A stretch of DNA of 64,000 nt, from the NCBI RefSeq assembly GCF_023101765.2, contig NC_064240.1, forward strand, positions 2,666,001-2,730,000, read 5' to 3'. The notes beneath the pieces were generated by a model, which saw nothing but the letters and a program-made list of their open reading frames with translations, searched no databases and was not told the origin of the DNA. The stretch comes from Spodoptera frugiperda. Taxonomy: Eukaryota; Arthropoda; Insecta; Lepidoptera; Noctuidae. The first letter of the stretch is position 1. The number at the start of each line of letters is the position of its first letter. The translations under genes and the position numbers were made by a program. Shown in pieces: positions 10,511-22,090 of the stretch.

Positions 10511-10650
10511 GATTGATCCATTCGCACCGGCCAATCAGACTGCAGAACGCGCTCTCGTTTCGTTTTCGTTTACCTTGCTCTATGTTTTCAGGGGATTGCT
10601 TACCATCAGATGATACGTCTGATCGATTACATGCGTATTCCATAATAAAA
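10511..10650 (+). repeat. I-like fragment followed by C tail
   Basis: 10517-10570 (CGGCCAATCAGACTGC, GAACGCGCTCTCGTTTCG) resembles the I interior. 10594-10650 (GATTGCTTACCATCAGATGA, TACGTCTGATCGATTAC, CATAATAAAA) is the 3' tail of family C. Three families are abutted within 240 bp, indicating repeated insertion at one place. Confidence 0.55.
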
Positions 10651-11126
10651 TGGTGTAAATTATATGCAACGTTTAATATGTGCCCTTTCAATATATCCTT
10701 TAATTGAAAGTAGTGTGTAGATAAATTTATCGAAATCGGGTCATGAACAGTATTTATTTATAACGCATTATATTAATAAAAGCATAATACATAATTATGG
10801 TACTGTCATTCATTATTATAAATTATTTTACATTGAATGATAAGCCTATATTGATAACAATGTTTATGTTTGAATTGATAAATAAAAATATGTTTATTTT
10901 ATGTGATTCAGTTTTGTCATTATTGAATGAGTTTGAAAAGAAGTATCCTGTCCAATATCCTGTATAAATGACATTTATTTTTGCAAGTAGGTTACAATTG
11001 GGTAGTTTCCTAGGTCAAAAATAAATTATTTTGACATTTCAATATAATAAAATATCCCAAAATAATCGTACTTTCATTCATTAATGTGACGATATACTCA
11101 TACAATTTTTCTAGCAAATTTTAGAG
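10651..11126. other. Unassigned AT-rich stretch
   Basis: Dense A/T runs with no gene or recognised repeat. Confidence 0.4.
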
Positions 11127-11194
11127 TAAGTATGCTATTTGACGTAAAAAAAATATGACGTCATAAGTTGCGATCTCCTACAAAATTCATTGAA
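11127..11194 (+). repeat. N repeat, copy 2, with TGACGTCA
   Basis: Counterpart of 2702-2769 with the same word order. TGACGTCA is at 11156-11163. The two copies differ in the spacer between TGACGTCATAA and TACAAAATTCATTGAA. Confidence 0.65.
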
Positions 11195-12520
11195 TAGTAT
11201 CGTTTTTGACTTTTTGATAAAAGTATTGAATTAGACTCTAAGGAAACTACCGTATTGTGTAAAGATTTATTTCTCTTATGTTTCCATCTGATGTCGTCTT
11301 ATGAAACCATCATCACCTATTAAATTTGATTGGTTGAAAAGTAAAACCATGAAAATGTGCTTTCAGTAGGATATACCGGTCAGTCACCTTCGCGATACGA
11401 GAGTTAAGGCAAATTATAAAAATTGCATGAGACGGTCATGTGTTCCCTCTATGCCACTAGAATACAAATTAAAAATAATCACATACCCACTACTAATGGA
11501 AATTTAATTACTCACGTATGTGTCTAGCGTCTATTGCACTTTGTATGTAATGTAATTGAGAATTTCTTGTAATTAATCAAATTAAATTAACATCGTTTAC
11601 ATTAAACATCATAAAAATAATAATTAGGTGCAAAAATTTTAAAAAGTTGAATAAATTTTAAGGCAAAAAAGGATTTATTGTAAAATTGTGTGTGACACTG
11701 GCTGAATTGTGCCGAAAAAATTATAAAATGCCATTAGATTTTATTTTTATTTTATTATTTTTTTGTAGATGAAAATGGCATCCTGTATTTTTTTTTCATT
11801 TCAACTGGCCAGTATCAATGCGATAAGGTTTTATATTTCTTAATAAATTCTGTTTTTGAGGAACTCATTCTCAATTTTCCCGCCGCAAACGGTAAATGGA
11901 AAACTCAAGATCGTATCTTATGTTTTTGATAGGGAAAATGTCAGATTCCAGATAATAATTACAGAAAGTGTGATTACAAATCGTCTCTTTGATTTTCTTG
12001 TTTATTTACCTTTGATTCGGGGAATGAAAAGTAGACTGATGTTAATAGGATCTTAAGGATTTTGGTACAGAGGCAAACCAGATTAAATTGAGAAGGTACC
12101 TACTTTCATGATACGGATACGCGACATTACAATTTTCAAGACATTTTCATTATCGTATGTCTTGTGAAATTACGATTTTATTAAAACGTGTGTGTGAGTT
12201 TAATATAATTTAATTAGCATTTTCGCAATTTATTGAAATTAAAATCATTATTACATAATATTAAAGCATTTTGATATTAAAATCTTAACTTCATTGTTGT
12301 TTTTTTTATTTTAAAGTTATGTTTTCAACAGCCTGCCTGTAAGAACTGAAACTATTTCCGCGATAAGAAACTTGAGTATTCAAAGATGTTGCAAGATGAA
12401 AGAAGATTTTTAGTATTAATATTTATATTTTTAAGCGAAGTTTTCTTCAAATAATTAATGAAATCTAATTTGTAACTCTAATTTGTATAATTAAAAACAA
12501 TATCACAATATATAATAATG
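11195..12520. other. Unassigned non-coding stretch
   Basis: AT-rich, no gene, no recognised repeat. The 66-codon frame at 11856-12056 shows no domain or motif. Confidence 0.4.
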
Positions 12521-12568
12521 TAATGTGCACCTCTGCCTACCACTTCTGGGATAAAAGGCGTGACGCTA
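12521..12568 (+). repeat. B SINE 3' fragment
   Basis: TAATGTGCACCTCTGCCTAC, CACTTCTGGGATAAAAGGCG and TGACG form the B tail only; 5' truncation is typical of retroposed copies. Confidence 0.7.
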
Positions 12569-12870
12569 CGATACTGTCACAATACAGTCCCTAAATTCCC
12601 GTAAAATTAAAACTAAGTTCATCGTATTCGCGGCTACGTTGCACGGTAAAGTTTAGTATCCACACGAGCCAAAGCCAATACAATATTGATGTAGCCAGCT
12701 TCATACTTCATTAATTTATAAACTATTTATATTACCTCCCTGTTGCCGTATTTATGAGGGGAAATTCTCGCAAAGTTTCCTGGTACGTACATTTTAACGG
12801 ATAGTGTGAAGTGGATAAAACATATTCAACTCAACAATGCGCTATGTTTCGTGTTCGAGGTTATTTGAGG

Positions 12871-13015
12871 TCCAATCCCCAAACGATTCCCTAATTTCCA
12901 ATCTCCATTCTTCAATCTCCAATCTCTAATCTCTAATCACCAATCTCTAATCGCCAATCTCCAATCTCCAATCTCCAAATTCTCAATCTCCTATTCCCAA
13001 GTCTAGTGCGCAATA
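12871..13015 (+). repeat. CAATCTC short-period array, copy 2
   Basis: About 15 imperfect copies of a 7-bp unit (CAATCTC, with TAATCTC and CCAATCT variants) followed by CTATTCCCAAGTCTAGTG and CGCAATAA. It matches 9941-10016 in the opposite orientation, flank included. Confidence 0.8.
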
Positions 13016-14270
13016 AATACTTATGCCATTAAGTATAGTATTTAGTTTACCATCTACTTTCCTACTTGTGTTATGTTTTGTATTTATCTAATGTCTTTTT
13101 CTTTACTTTTACGTCCTAAAGGCTCTACGTCTGTAGATATTATTCACAACAAACGTAAGCCTTTTTCTAGTAGTGCAGTCTAACATTTCTTTCTTTTTTT
13201 ACCATTTTCGTGGGTAATATAATAAATCAAAACTGTATTACTCTCTCGAGTTTTCAACCAACAACGAGACCATTAAATCTCACAAGTGAGTTTTCTAAGA
13301 ACTTTCGTGAATTTATTTTCTGTCACGAATTGTTGGCTATGAAAAATTGTAGGCGGATTTATCAACACATTTGGTACTTTCATGCGGTTACTACTCTATG
13401 GCGTTCCACGACAAATGGACTTTCAAACTCAAAAAGAATTAGCCGTTCCGGCGATTAACGCGTTCACGCAATCAAACTTATTAATGAGATTTTATATTGA
13501 TGGACAAATGTGGATCCTTTATTGTATTTTTGTTTTAAAAATAAAAATAACTGAGATATTCCGTTTAGCCCACTATCGGCCTCACGGCCTCCAAATAAAA
13601 TTTTGCTCAATGGTGTTAAGTCGACCTCTAAACACAAGTTCATACTGGACTGGACCCCTGAGAGTGGATTTTCATATAATAGACAGGCAAACCTCGTCCA
13701 ATTTTCGGCTCCTAGCTTAAAAAATAAATACAATATTATTAAGAATCAAGTAAACTATCGTTTTCTTTTTATTCTCTTCTAATAATATTATCTTCTGATT
13801 CATTTCGTTGCGGGATCCAAGACAGTCATTCACGGACTTCAGTGTTCCGGTGTTTTTATAGTTATATCTACTGTCGATCCTAGCCTACATTAGTCGCAGC
13901 GGTAAGGGAGGTTGCAGCGACATAGGAGGACACGGGCGGGTTAGTCCCATTAAAAAAAAAGAATCAAGTACTATAATTACTTGTCCTACATTGAATGCAT
14001 TAGGTAAAACTTCCTCATAATAAATAAATGATTTCTTTCCGTTTCCATATGCGTTGTCACGCGCGCCCGTGACCAACTGTATGGACGTGATCGCAATACG
14101 TCGCCTCTCCACTTTCCCTCAATTTATTCCCCGTTATGGCAATGTTATTAATTTTGCGCTGATTTTTCATATTTGAGTAATTATTTTCTGTTATTTCACT
14201 GTGTAGCAGCACGCATTTTATTCTGAGTAGGTGTAGACTGGAGTCAATACTTCGTAACATAACATTATGG
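13016..14270. other. Unassigned stretch with two overlapping frames
   Basis: Frames of 112 codons (plus, 13382-13720) and 89 codons (minus, 13464-13733) overlap here. Neither has a recognisable domain, start context or splice signals. GGCCTCACGGCCTCC near 13579 is a small inverted word. A GC-richer patch (GCAGCGGTAAGGGAGGTTGC) lies near 13896. Confidence 0.4.
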
Positions 14271-14445
14271 AATAGGTGGCTAACGAGTCACCTGATGGTA
14301 AGCGATCAGCGCCGCCCATGGACACCCGCAACACCAGAGGGAGGCACAGGTGCGTTGCCGGCTTTTTAAAAAGGAGTATTCTCTTTTCTTGAAGGTCGTA
14401 TCGGTTCGGAAATACCGCCGACGACAGCTCATTCCACAGTTTTAA
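14271..14445 (-). mobile_element. C-related long tail element, minus orientation
   Basis: AATAGGTGGCTAACGAGTCA, CCTGATGGTAAGCGATCA, GCGCCGCCCATGGACACC, GTGCGTTGCCGGC, then AAGGTCGTATCGGTTCGGAA and ATACCGCCGACGACAG. The first half equals the C tail in reverse; the second half is not in the other C copies here. I know this arrangement from moth genomes, so it is likely a related but longer family. The 87-codon minus frame is incidental. Confidence 0.7.
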
Positions 14446-14616
14446 GCCAAACTGACAGAATAGCCATTTGAAATATTGCAATATTTAAAGTTTTGATTCA
14501 ACCTCGATACTATTTAACTATAAATTCGAGACGAAAATGCTCAACAAGTTACACAATTAACGGAATAAAAGAGAGAGATAAATTTAAGGCCATATGGCAA
14601 CACATCTAGAAAAAAC

Positions 14617-14864
14617 GTAATTTAAAAAACTAAAAAACCCGACTGCGTTTCTTTATAATATGCAAATGAAAAAAACCCTTAAACAAGAAAATCATCGTAA
14701 AATTTAAGCAGTCGGGACCCATTCTAAATATGAAGGGCACATACGGCTGGCTTTCTAGAATGGGTCCCGACTGCTTCAATTTTACGATGATTTTCTTGTT
14801 TTAGAGTTTTTTCATTTTCATATTATAAAGAAACGCAGTCGGGTTTTTTAGTTTTTTAAATTAC
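14617..14864. mobile_element. 248-bp palindromic element
   Basis: The left arm 14617-14726 and right arm 14756-14864 are near-perfect reverse complements (GTAATTTAAAAAACTAAAAA, CCCGACTGCGTTTCTTTATA, ATCATCGTAAAATT, CAGTCGGGACCCATTCTA) around a 29-bp loop. Such symmetry over 110 bp means recent inverted duplication or a foldback MITE. CCCGACTGCG resembles the CCCGACTACGCC at 15195-15212 (reverse), so it may be the left end of a larger composite with the next feature. Confidence 0.9.
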
Positions 14865-14904
14865 CTTTTTTATTTTATTTTCTTTTAGTTTTATTATTTT
14901 TATA

Positions 14905-15213
14905 TTTTGATATATCTAGTGTCACTCTCACAGTAAATACGAATCTAACGACACCTCTCAAGCCAAAATCCATCAAGCCGTTCAGGCTAGAGACTGAGCA
15001 ATATTCGAATTTGGCGCCAAAAATCCGCCATTTTGTTTTTTTATTATTTTGATATATCCAGTGTCACTCTCACAGTAAATACGAATCCAACGACACCTCT
15101 CAAGCCAAAATCCATCAAGCCGTTTAGGCTGCAGAGCGTGCCAAACAATTATACATACATACATACATACATACATACACTCGAAAAACATCCTTCTGGC
15201 GTAGTCGGGTAAA
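14905..15213 (+). mobile_element. LINE-tail-like unit with internal duplication and TACA repeat
   Basis: A ~93-bp segment is present twice, 142 bp apart (14905-14998 and 15047-15139): TTTTGATATATCTAGTGTCA, CTCTCACAGTAAATACGAAT, CACCTCTCAAGCCAAAATCC, ATCAAGCCGTT. It is followed by seven TACA units (15151-15179) and CTGGCGTAGTCGGGTAAAAA. TACA-repeat ends of this type are common at the 3' end of lepidopteran non-LTR retrotransposons. No reverse-transcriptase frame is present. The 127-codon minus frame across it is not coding. Confidence 0.65.
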
Positions 15214-15563
15214 AAGAAGAGTCCATCTGTGTACGTACTATTTAAGTATCTAATATCTGACGATAGAGGTGACTTACTGAAATTAGTTTCTTCAACGATA
15301 GGTACTTCGCTTTTATTACTTATTTGTATTGCTTTATAAGTATTCATAAGCAGTCTATAGCCCATAAAATCAGCTTATATTGCACTTTTTACTGTTACTA
15401 ATTTATGAATATTCAATCAAATATTTTATTTTGCTACGTGTGGTTTATTCTCCCATATAATAATTAATTAGCGAAACAGACAGAAAAAGTACCTTTATTA
15501 ATGCTTGTTTGAACCTAAATTAAAAAACCCATAAGTTAATATAATCACCTTTAACACCATTTT
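15214..15563. other. Unassigned AT-rich stretch
   Basis: No gene or recognised repeat. Confidence 0.4.
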
Positions 15564-16200
15564 TAGGGTTCCGTAGCCAAATGGCAAAAAACGGAACCCT
15601 TATAGATTCGTCATGTCTGTCTGTCCGTCTGTCTGTCCGTCCATCCGTATGTCACAGCCACATATATACATAGTTGAAACTTTGTAGGATGATGTATTTT
15701 GGTAACCGCTATTCGAATTTTGAATAAAAATAAATAAATTTAAAAATTTACGGGGGGCACTCCATACATGGAACTGATTAAAAAAAAAAAATTTTTTTAG
15801 CTAACATATCCGTGATGGGTGTCTATGGATAGGTCTTTAAAAAAGACATTAAGGTTTCTAAAACCACTTTTCGTCAAAATCAATCGTTTGAAAGTTAGAC
15901 GCTTCCAAAGTGGAAAAATTAGTGTCCCCCCCCCTCTAACTTTTAAAATAAGAGAGTGGAAAAACTGAAAAAAATATATGCTGTAGATTTCAATGGAAAC
16001 TAACAACGAAAATTGGTTTGAACGAGATATCATTATTAGTTTTTAAGAAATAAAACATTTTCAAAAACCGCAAATATAACTTTGTCGTTCATACAAACAC
16101 TAGGTAAAACCAAGTTATTTTACAACTTTTATATTATGTCATCTATTTGCTGTTACGGAACCCTTCATGGGCGAGTCCGACTCGCACTTGGCCGGTTTTT
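15564..16200 (+). mobile_element. Full-length ~640-bp lepidopteran repeat (AGGGTTCCGTAGCC ... CGCACTTGGCCGG)
   Basis: Starts TTAGGGTTCCGTAGCC, with CGGAACCCTTATAG and a TGTC-rich stretch (CATGTCTGTCTGTCCGTCTG) soon after. It passes a C-run (GTGTCCCCCCCCCTCTAAC) and ends TTACGGAACCCTTCATGGGC then GAGTCCGACTCGCACTTGG and CCGGTTTTT. I recognise this start, poly-C middle and end as one very common moth element. It has GGAACCCT words near both ends and no coding frame. Its mode of movement is not visible here. Confidence 0.8.
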
Positions 16201-16754
16201 ATTTTTACCACACTATAAGTGATACCTAACATTATAAGTCACAGTTTAGATGTGATTTGTGAAAACGGCCATAAGTAAATTATTGTCACGGATGTGGTAC
16301 GTATTTTGTAAACATTCTTGTTCTTTTTATAGATATCTATTTCCTATCCGATCAAATAAAATGCATATCCCTCCAAGATAACTTCTCGATATAATCAAAA
16401 AGTTTTCGGATCACCCGTTTAACAAAAATATACGACTTGGATTGCTATAAAAATTCACAACTTTTTACGGGTCAGAAGATTTCTGGCAGTTCCTTCCTAA
16501 ATTAAATGATCCTTGCAATTATTCAAGGAAACGTTTGGAGGGAAAGACAAAGGGTCACGATCAAATGAATTGTTACAGCACCCATTTTGAATATCTACAG
16601 CTTGACATTTTTACCATGAATGGGGAAATGGTGGGATCTAGAAAAATGTGCCGTAATTAAATACCCGTTGAGCGCTATTCACTTTGACCTTCATCGTTTT
16701 GGAAAATTTATGTCGGGGTAGCTAAGTGAATAAGTGAAATAATATAACATTGAA
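16201..16754. other. Unassigned non-coding stretch
   Basis: AT-rich spacer; nothing recognised. Confidence 0.4.
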
Positions 16755-16960
16755 GTGTGGGAGAGCCATGCTTCGGCACGAATGGGCTGGCTCGACCGGA
16801 GTGATACCACGGTTTCGCTGAAAAGCGACGTGAAACAACGCTTCCGTTGTGTGAGTGAGGTTACCGGAGGCCCAATTACCCCCTTTCCCAATCTTTCCAT
16901 TCCCCAATAACCCTTCAATTCCTAACCCACCAAAAGGCACCCGCACCGGCACCGCACTTG
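16755..16960 (+). mobile_element. C element, tail replaced
   Basis: Family C head to middle: GTGTGGGAGAGCCATGCTTC, GGCACGAATGGGCTGGCTCG, ACCGGAGTGATACCACGG, ACGTGAAACAACGCTTCCG, GAGGTTACCGGAGGCCCAAT, CACCGCACTTG. Instead of the usual GGGCGGCGGCGATTGCTTAC tail, a K-type 3' end begins at 16961. C has no obvious tRNA-like box and no terminal inverted repeats; complete copies end in an A run. Confidence 0.85.
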
Positions 16961-17031
16961 AAAAAATATTTGTGTGATCTACGAATGCACACACGATATA
17001 GGAAAAATCTTAGCGTGAGACATTTTAAATA
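16961..17031 (+). repeat. K SINE 3' fragment fused to a C element
   Basis: TTTGTGTGATCTACGAATGC, ACACACGATATAGGAAAAAT and CTTAGCGTGAGACATTTTAA match the end of family K (compare GCACCCATGGCACAGAAGAA, CCAAGCGTGAGGCAATGTTT at 44281-44325). Confidence 0.6.
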
Positions 17032-17112
17032 TTCGTAACTTTCTTTATTAAAAAACTTTGTCATTACCTATGTCAATTTGCTACCGTAAAATCGGGTTTG
17101 TTTGACCCTACC

Positions 17113-17218
17113 GGGTAATTTTGACCCAAACTTTTAGACCAATGAAAGACACTTAGTTCCGGATTCCTATAGGTTATAGGATTTGGATCAAAGTTATCCC
17201 AGTGGGTCAAAATAACCC
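17113..17218. repeat. J-like inverted words GGGTAATTTTGACCC
   Basis: GGGTAATTTTGACCC (17113-17127) and GGGTCAAAATAACCC (17204-17218) are reverse complements with one mismatch, 76 bp apart. Related in sense to GGTAAAGTTGCCA at 100-517. Confidence 0.5.
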
Positions 17219-17556
17219 GACCTGACACAGTATCTACTTACTAAAGATCTCTGATTAATGCACTGCTGACTACAACCTACCACAATTCAGAGGAAAGAAG
17301 AATTAATTAATTACAAGCACTTTGTGTGGGAAGTTCCCGTTTTTCCTGTTCCTACGAGAATTTCAAGAATTCCTTGGCTGACGACGTCTCCTACATATTA
17401 ATTACCGCTTACTAAAGTGCTTCATAAATGTCTAATGGTTTACGAGATATCATGTTTAATCAGTGTGTGACCTTTCGACTGAATAGTAATTGAAATACGA
17501 TGATATATGTATATGCCTTTCATTGCTTGAAGAGATTCGTAGATGTTGTCGAAGTT

Positions 17557-17656
17557 TCATCATCATCATCAACAGCCTATAAGTGGCCACTACTGACCAA
17601 AGGCCTTTGCTAGCACGGAGAAGGTTTTGAGCATTAATCACCACGCTTGCTCAAGC
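17557..17656 (-). mobile_element. G SINE 3' fragment, minus orientation
   Basis: TCATCATCATCATCAACAGC, CTATAAGTGGCCACTACTGA, CCAAAGGCC, AGAAGGTTTTGAGCATTAAT and CACCACGCTTGCTCAAG are the reverse of the tail of the full-length G copy at 58755-59062. Confidence 0.8.
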
Positions 17657-18711
17657 TCTGCTTGTCTTACAGTGGTGTCCTCCAGGGCACCACGACATTA
17701 TCCGTTTTTGTCTATTGAGCTCCAGGTTTAAAATTCTATGCCCAATTCAAGCAAAGATGTAACAAAAATAAAGCAATCCTCTCTGACATTTACATCATTA
17801 GTTAGGGATTAGAATAATACCTAAGACCTAAGAAGCTTTTCTCCTACTGAAACAAAATACCGAACTAAAGACAAAGGTAAAAACATCTTTTGACTCGAAA
17901 TATCTCAAATAGAACGTTATTTCATGCAAAAATCCTTCGTATAACAAGAATGTTTCTATTTCACAGTTTTATGGACAAAGAATGAGACATAGAGGGAGGC
18001 TCAAGATTGCTATCTACATAATAAAATTGTTTTACATGAGTTAACAGCAATAAGGGGCCGGGCAGACAAAAGTACGTTCCATAACATTCTTCATGAGGAC
18101 TTTGATAGTAGTGACTTTATTCATACTTGTGTCGAAATCTCTAGAATTGAATCATTCGCACTCATAGCTATAGATAGATACGTTTTTGATGTCATATAAA
18201 TCCAAATAGTACTTATCAACTTGAGAACGGAGGATAACGTGTTAAGGATCAAGAGATTTGATGTCTAGTAACAAGATTATGTTTTTATTTATTGTTCACT
18301 TAGATACTGGGAAAGAAATTCAAATCTTCAAGAATATCATAGGAAAATATTTTAATTTACGACGAAACTTGAGCAAGTAACTCTAGTGGATATTTAACAT
18401 CAAACAATTTAAATTGTCAAACCGATGTTCGTTTAACAGAATTTCTGACAGGAAGCGAACTAAGACAAAAGCTGGTAACGAGATTACTGGACGCTCCAGG
18501 CTATACAAGAACTAAACTGTACCAGTTTAGGTACCCCTAGACTTCCTAGAAACCAGTAAACTGGGGCGAAATGTTAGCCCCCACGTGACATGGCATATTC
18601 AAAGTAAACAGTCTGAAATTTGCTACAATTTTGATATATTTAACGTAAAAATCTCCTTTGTAATGTTATCCGCTACCGTCCTCCGGGGAAATGATCTGTA
18701 ATACCTACTTT
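17657..18711. other. Unassigned non-coding stretch
   Basis: About 1 kb with no gene or repeat recognised. CTGTACCAGTTTAGG followed by CCAGTAAACTGGGG near 18518-18566 is a weak inverted pair. Confidence 0.4.
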
Positions 18712-18840
18712 AGGGTGCTTTTCTATCAAAGATGTGCTATGTAACTATGTTGCGAAGATGTAATAGGTAAACTGTGAAACTATGAGACCATTGCCACCGA
18801 TACTAATCTATGTAGTGATGTGAGTAAAATGTGCTGAAAG
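18712..18840 (+). repeat. H repeat, diverged copy
   Basis: GATGTGCTATGTAACTATGT, GCGAAGATGTAATAGGTAAA, CTATGAGACCATTGCCACCG and ATGTAGTGATG align in order with 25940-26100. Strong divergence indicates age. Confidence 0.6.
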
Positions 18841-18971
18841 AAAGATGAAAAAAATGTGCCGCCAAAAATACCCATATCACGTTAGATGTCTGATTTAAAA
18901 CCGTTCGTATTTGAACAAAAACTTTTTTTATATATAAAGTAACACGACCCACTCAATTATTTTCTGATGTA

Positions 18972-19087
18972 TCGTGGGTGCGTTTACAAACACACAAGTT
19001 CACATACACATGACACCTAGACCCGAAACAACAATATGTGGATCACACAAAGAGTTGCTCCGTGCAATCTCCAACCACCGCGCCAAC
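18972..19087 (-). mobile_element. K SINE, minus orientation
   Basis: Read on the minus strand: GGCGCGGTGGTTGGAGATTG, CACGGAGCAACTCTTTGTGT, GATCCACATATTGTTGTTTC, GGGTCTAGGTGTCATGTGTA, GCACCCACGAT. The stretch that should carry the internal promoter B box is deleted, so this copy is dead. The overlapping plus frame is incidental. Confidence 0.8.
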
Positions 19088-19517
19088 CTTGCAGTCATCA
19101 TCTTTGTTATCACCATTTTAATATCACATTTAAGTATTACACACATAATTATTTACATACGCATCTACACATTCTAAAAGCATCTGGAGCGAGTACCTAA
19201 TTTCCATAAAAACAGACACACTCAGTGAATGTAGGTACCTAATAAGATTGTATTAACCTTAAACCAACACGAACAGAACACACGCAAACGATACGTATTA
19301 CACAGAACTGGCGTGTTGAGGTAAATCCGCTCTTTGATGGCTATGTCATGGGTTCAGAGTAACAGAGGTCACTATCCATTTCTAAGAAAATTCAAAGATA
19401 TAACAATTTCAAGATTAATTTACCTGTCCCAGGCAGCCAAAAGTCAAAGGTGCTCCATCGTCGGCCACATCATCGCTTATCACCAGGCGATATGGCCAAA
19501 CGACATCCTATTCTTCA
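19088..19517. other. Unassigned non-coding stretch
   Basis: Nothing recognised. Confidence 0.4.
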
Positions 19518-19638
19518 CTCGCCTTGGGCGAGGCGAGAAGGAGTGTCAGACTCTTACTGACTAAAAACCACCCCGTTCCTACTCCTGCTTTTCGAGCCGG
19601 AGCCCCAGTAAACCCGCTAGGCCGTCCGCTACTCCGGA
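19518..19638 (+). mobile_element. A element, 5'-truncated
   Basis: CTCGCCTTGGGCGAGGCGAG, AGGAGTGTCAGACTCTTACT, CTTTTCGAGCCGGAGCCCC, AGTAAACCCGCTAGG, ACTCCGGA. The first ~35 bp of the family are replaced by unrelated sequence. Confidence 0.85.
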
Positions 19639-21889
19639 AAATTGTACCAGGGTAACAAAAAGCGTGTACCTAAAAACAAAATCCACTAACAAAGCGGAAA
19701 ATTTTCACACCGAAAATCTCATAAGTGGCAATTTGACACACTAGCGCTTGTTTATCTGTAAACACATTCCACGTTGTATTATTGCTTCCGAAAATATTTA
19801 GACATCAAACGACCGGACCGGGAACCATTTTGGACGTGAAAATACTGTGGTATCACGTTCAGTGAGGGAAATGCTTTTAATCCAACGCAATTCTAGATGA
19901 CAATGGAGGTCCTAATGCCTGGACAGTGTTGAAAAAAAAATTACGGTCATTCAGAAGGCATTTTAATGTAATTGTTATGGAAATTGGTGGAGGCAGTGCT
20001 CTTGGTAACCGCAGTGTTAGAGCACTTAAATGCAGTGTCCCGGTTTTTTTTGTAATGGGTTTAAGTTCTTTCTGGTTAGAGAAAATTATTCATATACTTA
20101 TATTTAATCTTTGTGTGTAGTTAATGTATAATTATGAGTATATCTCTCAAATATCGCACAAACAATCAAACATTTTAAAGTATTCGAACTCAATTATTGT
20201 AGTCTCCTTCATCTTCAACACCAATTCCATTACCATTTCTTTTCTTCAAATTCACTAATAGTTGGCCATAACTAAAACTTCTACGAGTTCAATTTCAAAT
20301 TTGCTCACAATACGCATATCTGTGCGAGATTCCTCACCCTACTTGTCTCACCAAATCATCCTATTAGGCGGTAGGCTATTGAGAAATAATGGACCTAATC
20401 TATTCCCGGAGAGGCGATCATTGAGACAAGTGACTGCTGACCTCCTTTCTGTTTGATTTACAAGTGCTATCGGCTTTTTTACTACACTACGAAATAGAAA
20501 AACATTGCAAATATCCCGTTTCGAGTTCTAATACTAGTGTTAGTGACCATGTCAGTTTAAAAAACGTATATTATGAAAAAGTGGTTTACCAACGTCATAA
20601 TACGTAACTATTATTTTCTGTCTAAACCCTTTCCTTTCCTTTTCGTTTTTCCAATGCATTAGTTAGGAATCATATTGCTACCTACATAAAGCTATTTTTC
20701 GGGTCCACATCACTCAAATCTTGCCCCCAGGAAATAAACTCAAGATCCATGATCCACAGTAAACATAAGCCACCATGCCCGGAGACAATCAGTAAAAAGA
20801 TCAACAAAAGATAAGCTATGTTGCAAAAAAGTGGAGCAAATACATGGTAGACCACTTTTACCGGAGTGCCTTATAAAAGTGGGATTTTTACCACGCAATG
20901 AAAGGGAACTTGAATGTTACCGAGTTTATAGTCTTCAGTCTTCTTCATGATAAATTGTTGGGAAAAAATATTCGTACAAAATGCAATAAGTCATCCAGAG
21001 ATAGTGTGGATAATTTTACGACTGGTTTATAGTAATTGACAAAGACTAATCTGGAATATTTTAACGTAATACATAACTAGTTTCTCTTAAAAAACTTCGG
21101 TGATATGATTTTAATTAATAATAAAAACGATAATTCTTAAAAATATGATGACACTGTCTATACGTTATCAGTTTATTATTAGAATTAAGCACTTTCCCGT
21201 GATCAATTATTTCCCATCGAAGCAGAAAGATTAGATTCAAATCGCCCAAGTTGTGATAAGAAGTAATTCATGATCAGTTAGATTGAATAACAAAAACTGG
21301 ACTTGAAGAAGAAATATCTGCGTTGAAAGAATTGTTTTTTCGTTTAAATTCCTCCCGAAGAGTAACCCGAAGTTTCTTGGTTGATTTACGCTGAGACATG
21401 GGTCTGATACGAGGCAGTATTTTAATCTAAAACGGAATTAAGTTGGAGTACATACATAAAACTATAGCTTATATCAAATAAGGAAGTAAGACTATTTCAG
21501 AAATATTCGTTTTGTATTTGTCATGTAGTAATTTTCCCCACTCCCCAAATGATAATATATAACTTAATAGAAAATAAATAATATAACCATAAATAAGTTC
21601 AACTGATATATTAAACCTACATAATGACACTGACTGAATTTTATTGAGCCATAATCGATAGTAGCGCCACCTATCAAGCGAAAAAATGCAGAGAAAAACA
21701 ATAAAAACAATATAAAACATCTTATTTCAAGTTCATAATGAAATTACGTAATTCTTTATTGTATATTGAGTAATGTAAATACAAGATTCTGATCTCAAAG
21801 TAAGTGCCTAGTTACACGGCAGAGATGAATGAGCTACCCTTAACTTTTTCACAAACATTTACCAGCTGTGGTCTCGTCGAGTCAAAAGA
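19639..21889. other. Unassigned stretch of about 2.2 kb
   Basis: The longest stretch in the left half without any recognised repeat. It contains only short, unremarkable frames (19926-20120, 20262-20456, 21469-21720), the last being hydrophobic only because it is T-rich. Confidence 0.4.
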
Positions 21890-22085
21890 TAATTATGCCA
21901 GTTCGTATACGGTTATGAAATGTACGGATACGAAATTTGTACATGCCCGTAATTTATACAGAAATATACGTATTACGGTATACGTCGTCATGCCTATCTT
22001 CCTGTGTCTATTGAGGTAGACAGAGACAAAAGAACGTCAAATGACATGATTCTGGTACCGTATACCTCTCTGTTTTTAACGTGGC
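21890..22085 (+). repeat. Possible TACG-word repeat element
   Basis: CGTATACGG, GTACGGATACG and ACGTATTACGGTATACG are clustered and partly symmetric. CTATTGAGGTAGACAGAGAC followed by AAAAGAACGTCAAATGACAT resembles a word set I associate with a moth repeat. No second copy in the window, so support is weak. Confidence 0.35.
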
Positions 22086-22090
22086 GAAAT

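Noticed and set aside
13382..13733. 112- and 89-codon frames on opposite strands
   Set aside because: No domain, no splice or start context, and both strands are open over the same bases; kept only as a note in the block entry.
14982..15365. 127-codon minus frame, the longest in the window
   Set aside because: Crosses the duplicated LINE-tail-like unit and the TACA repeat (giving alternating Met/Tyr/Val/Cys residues), so it is not a gene.
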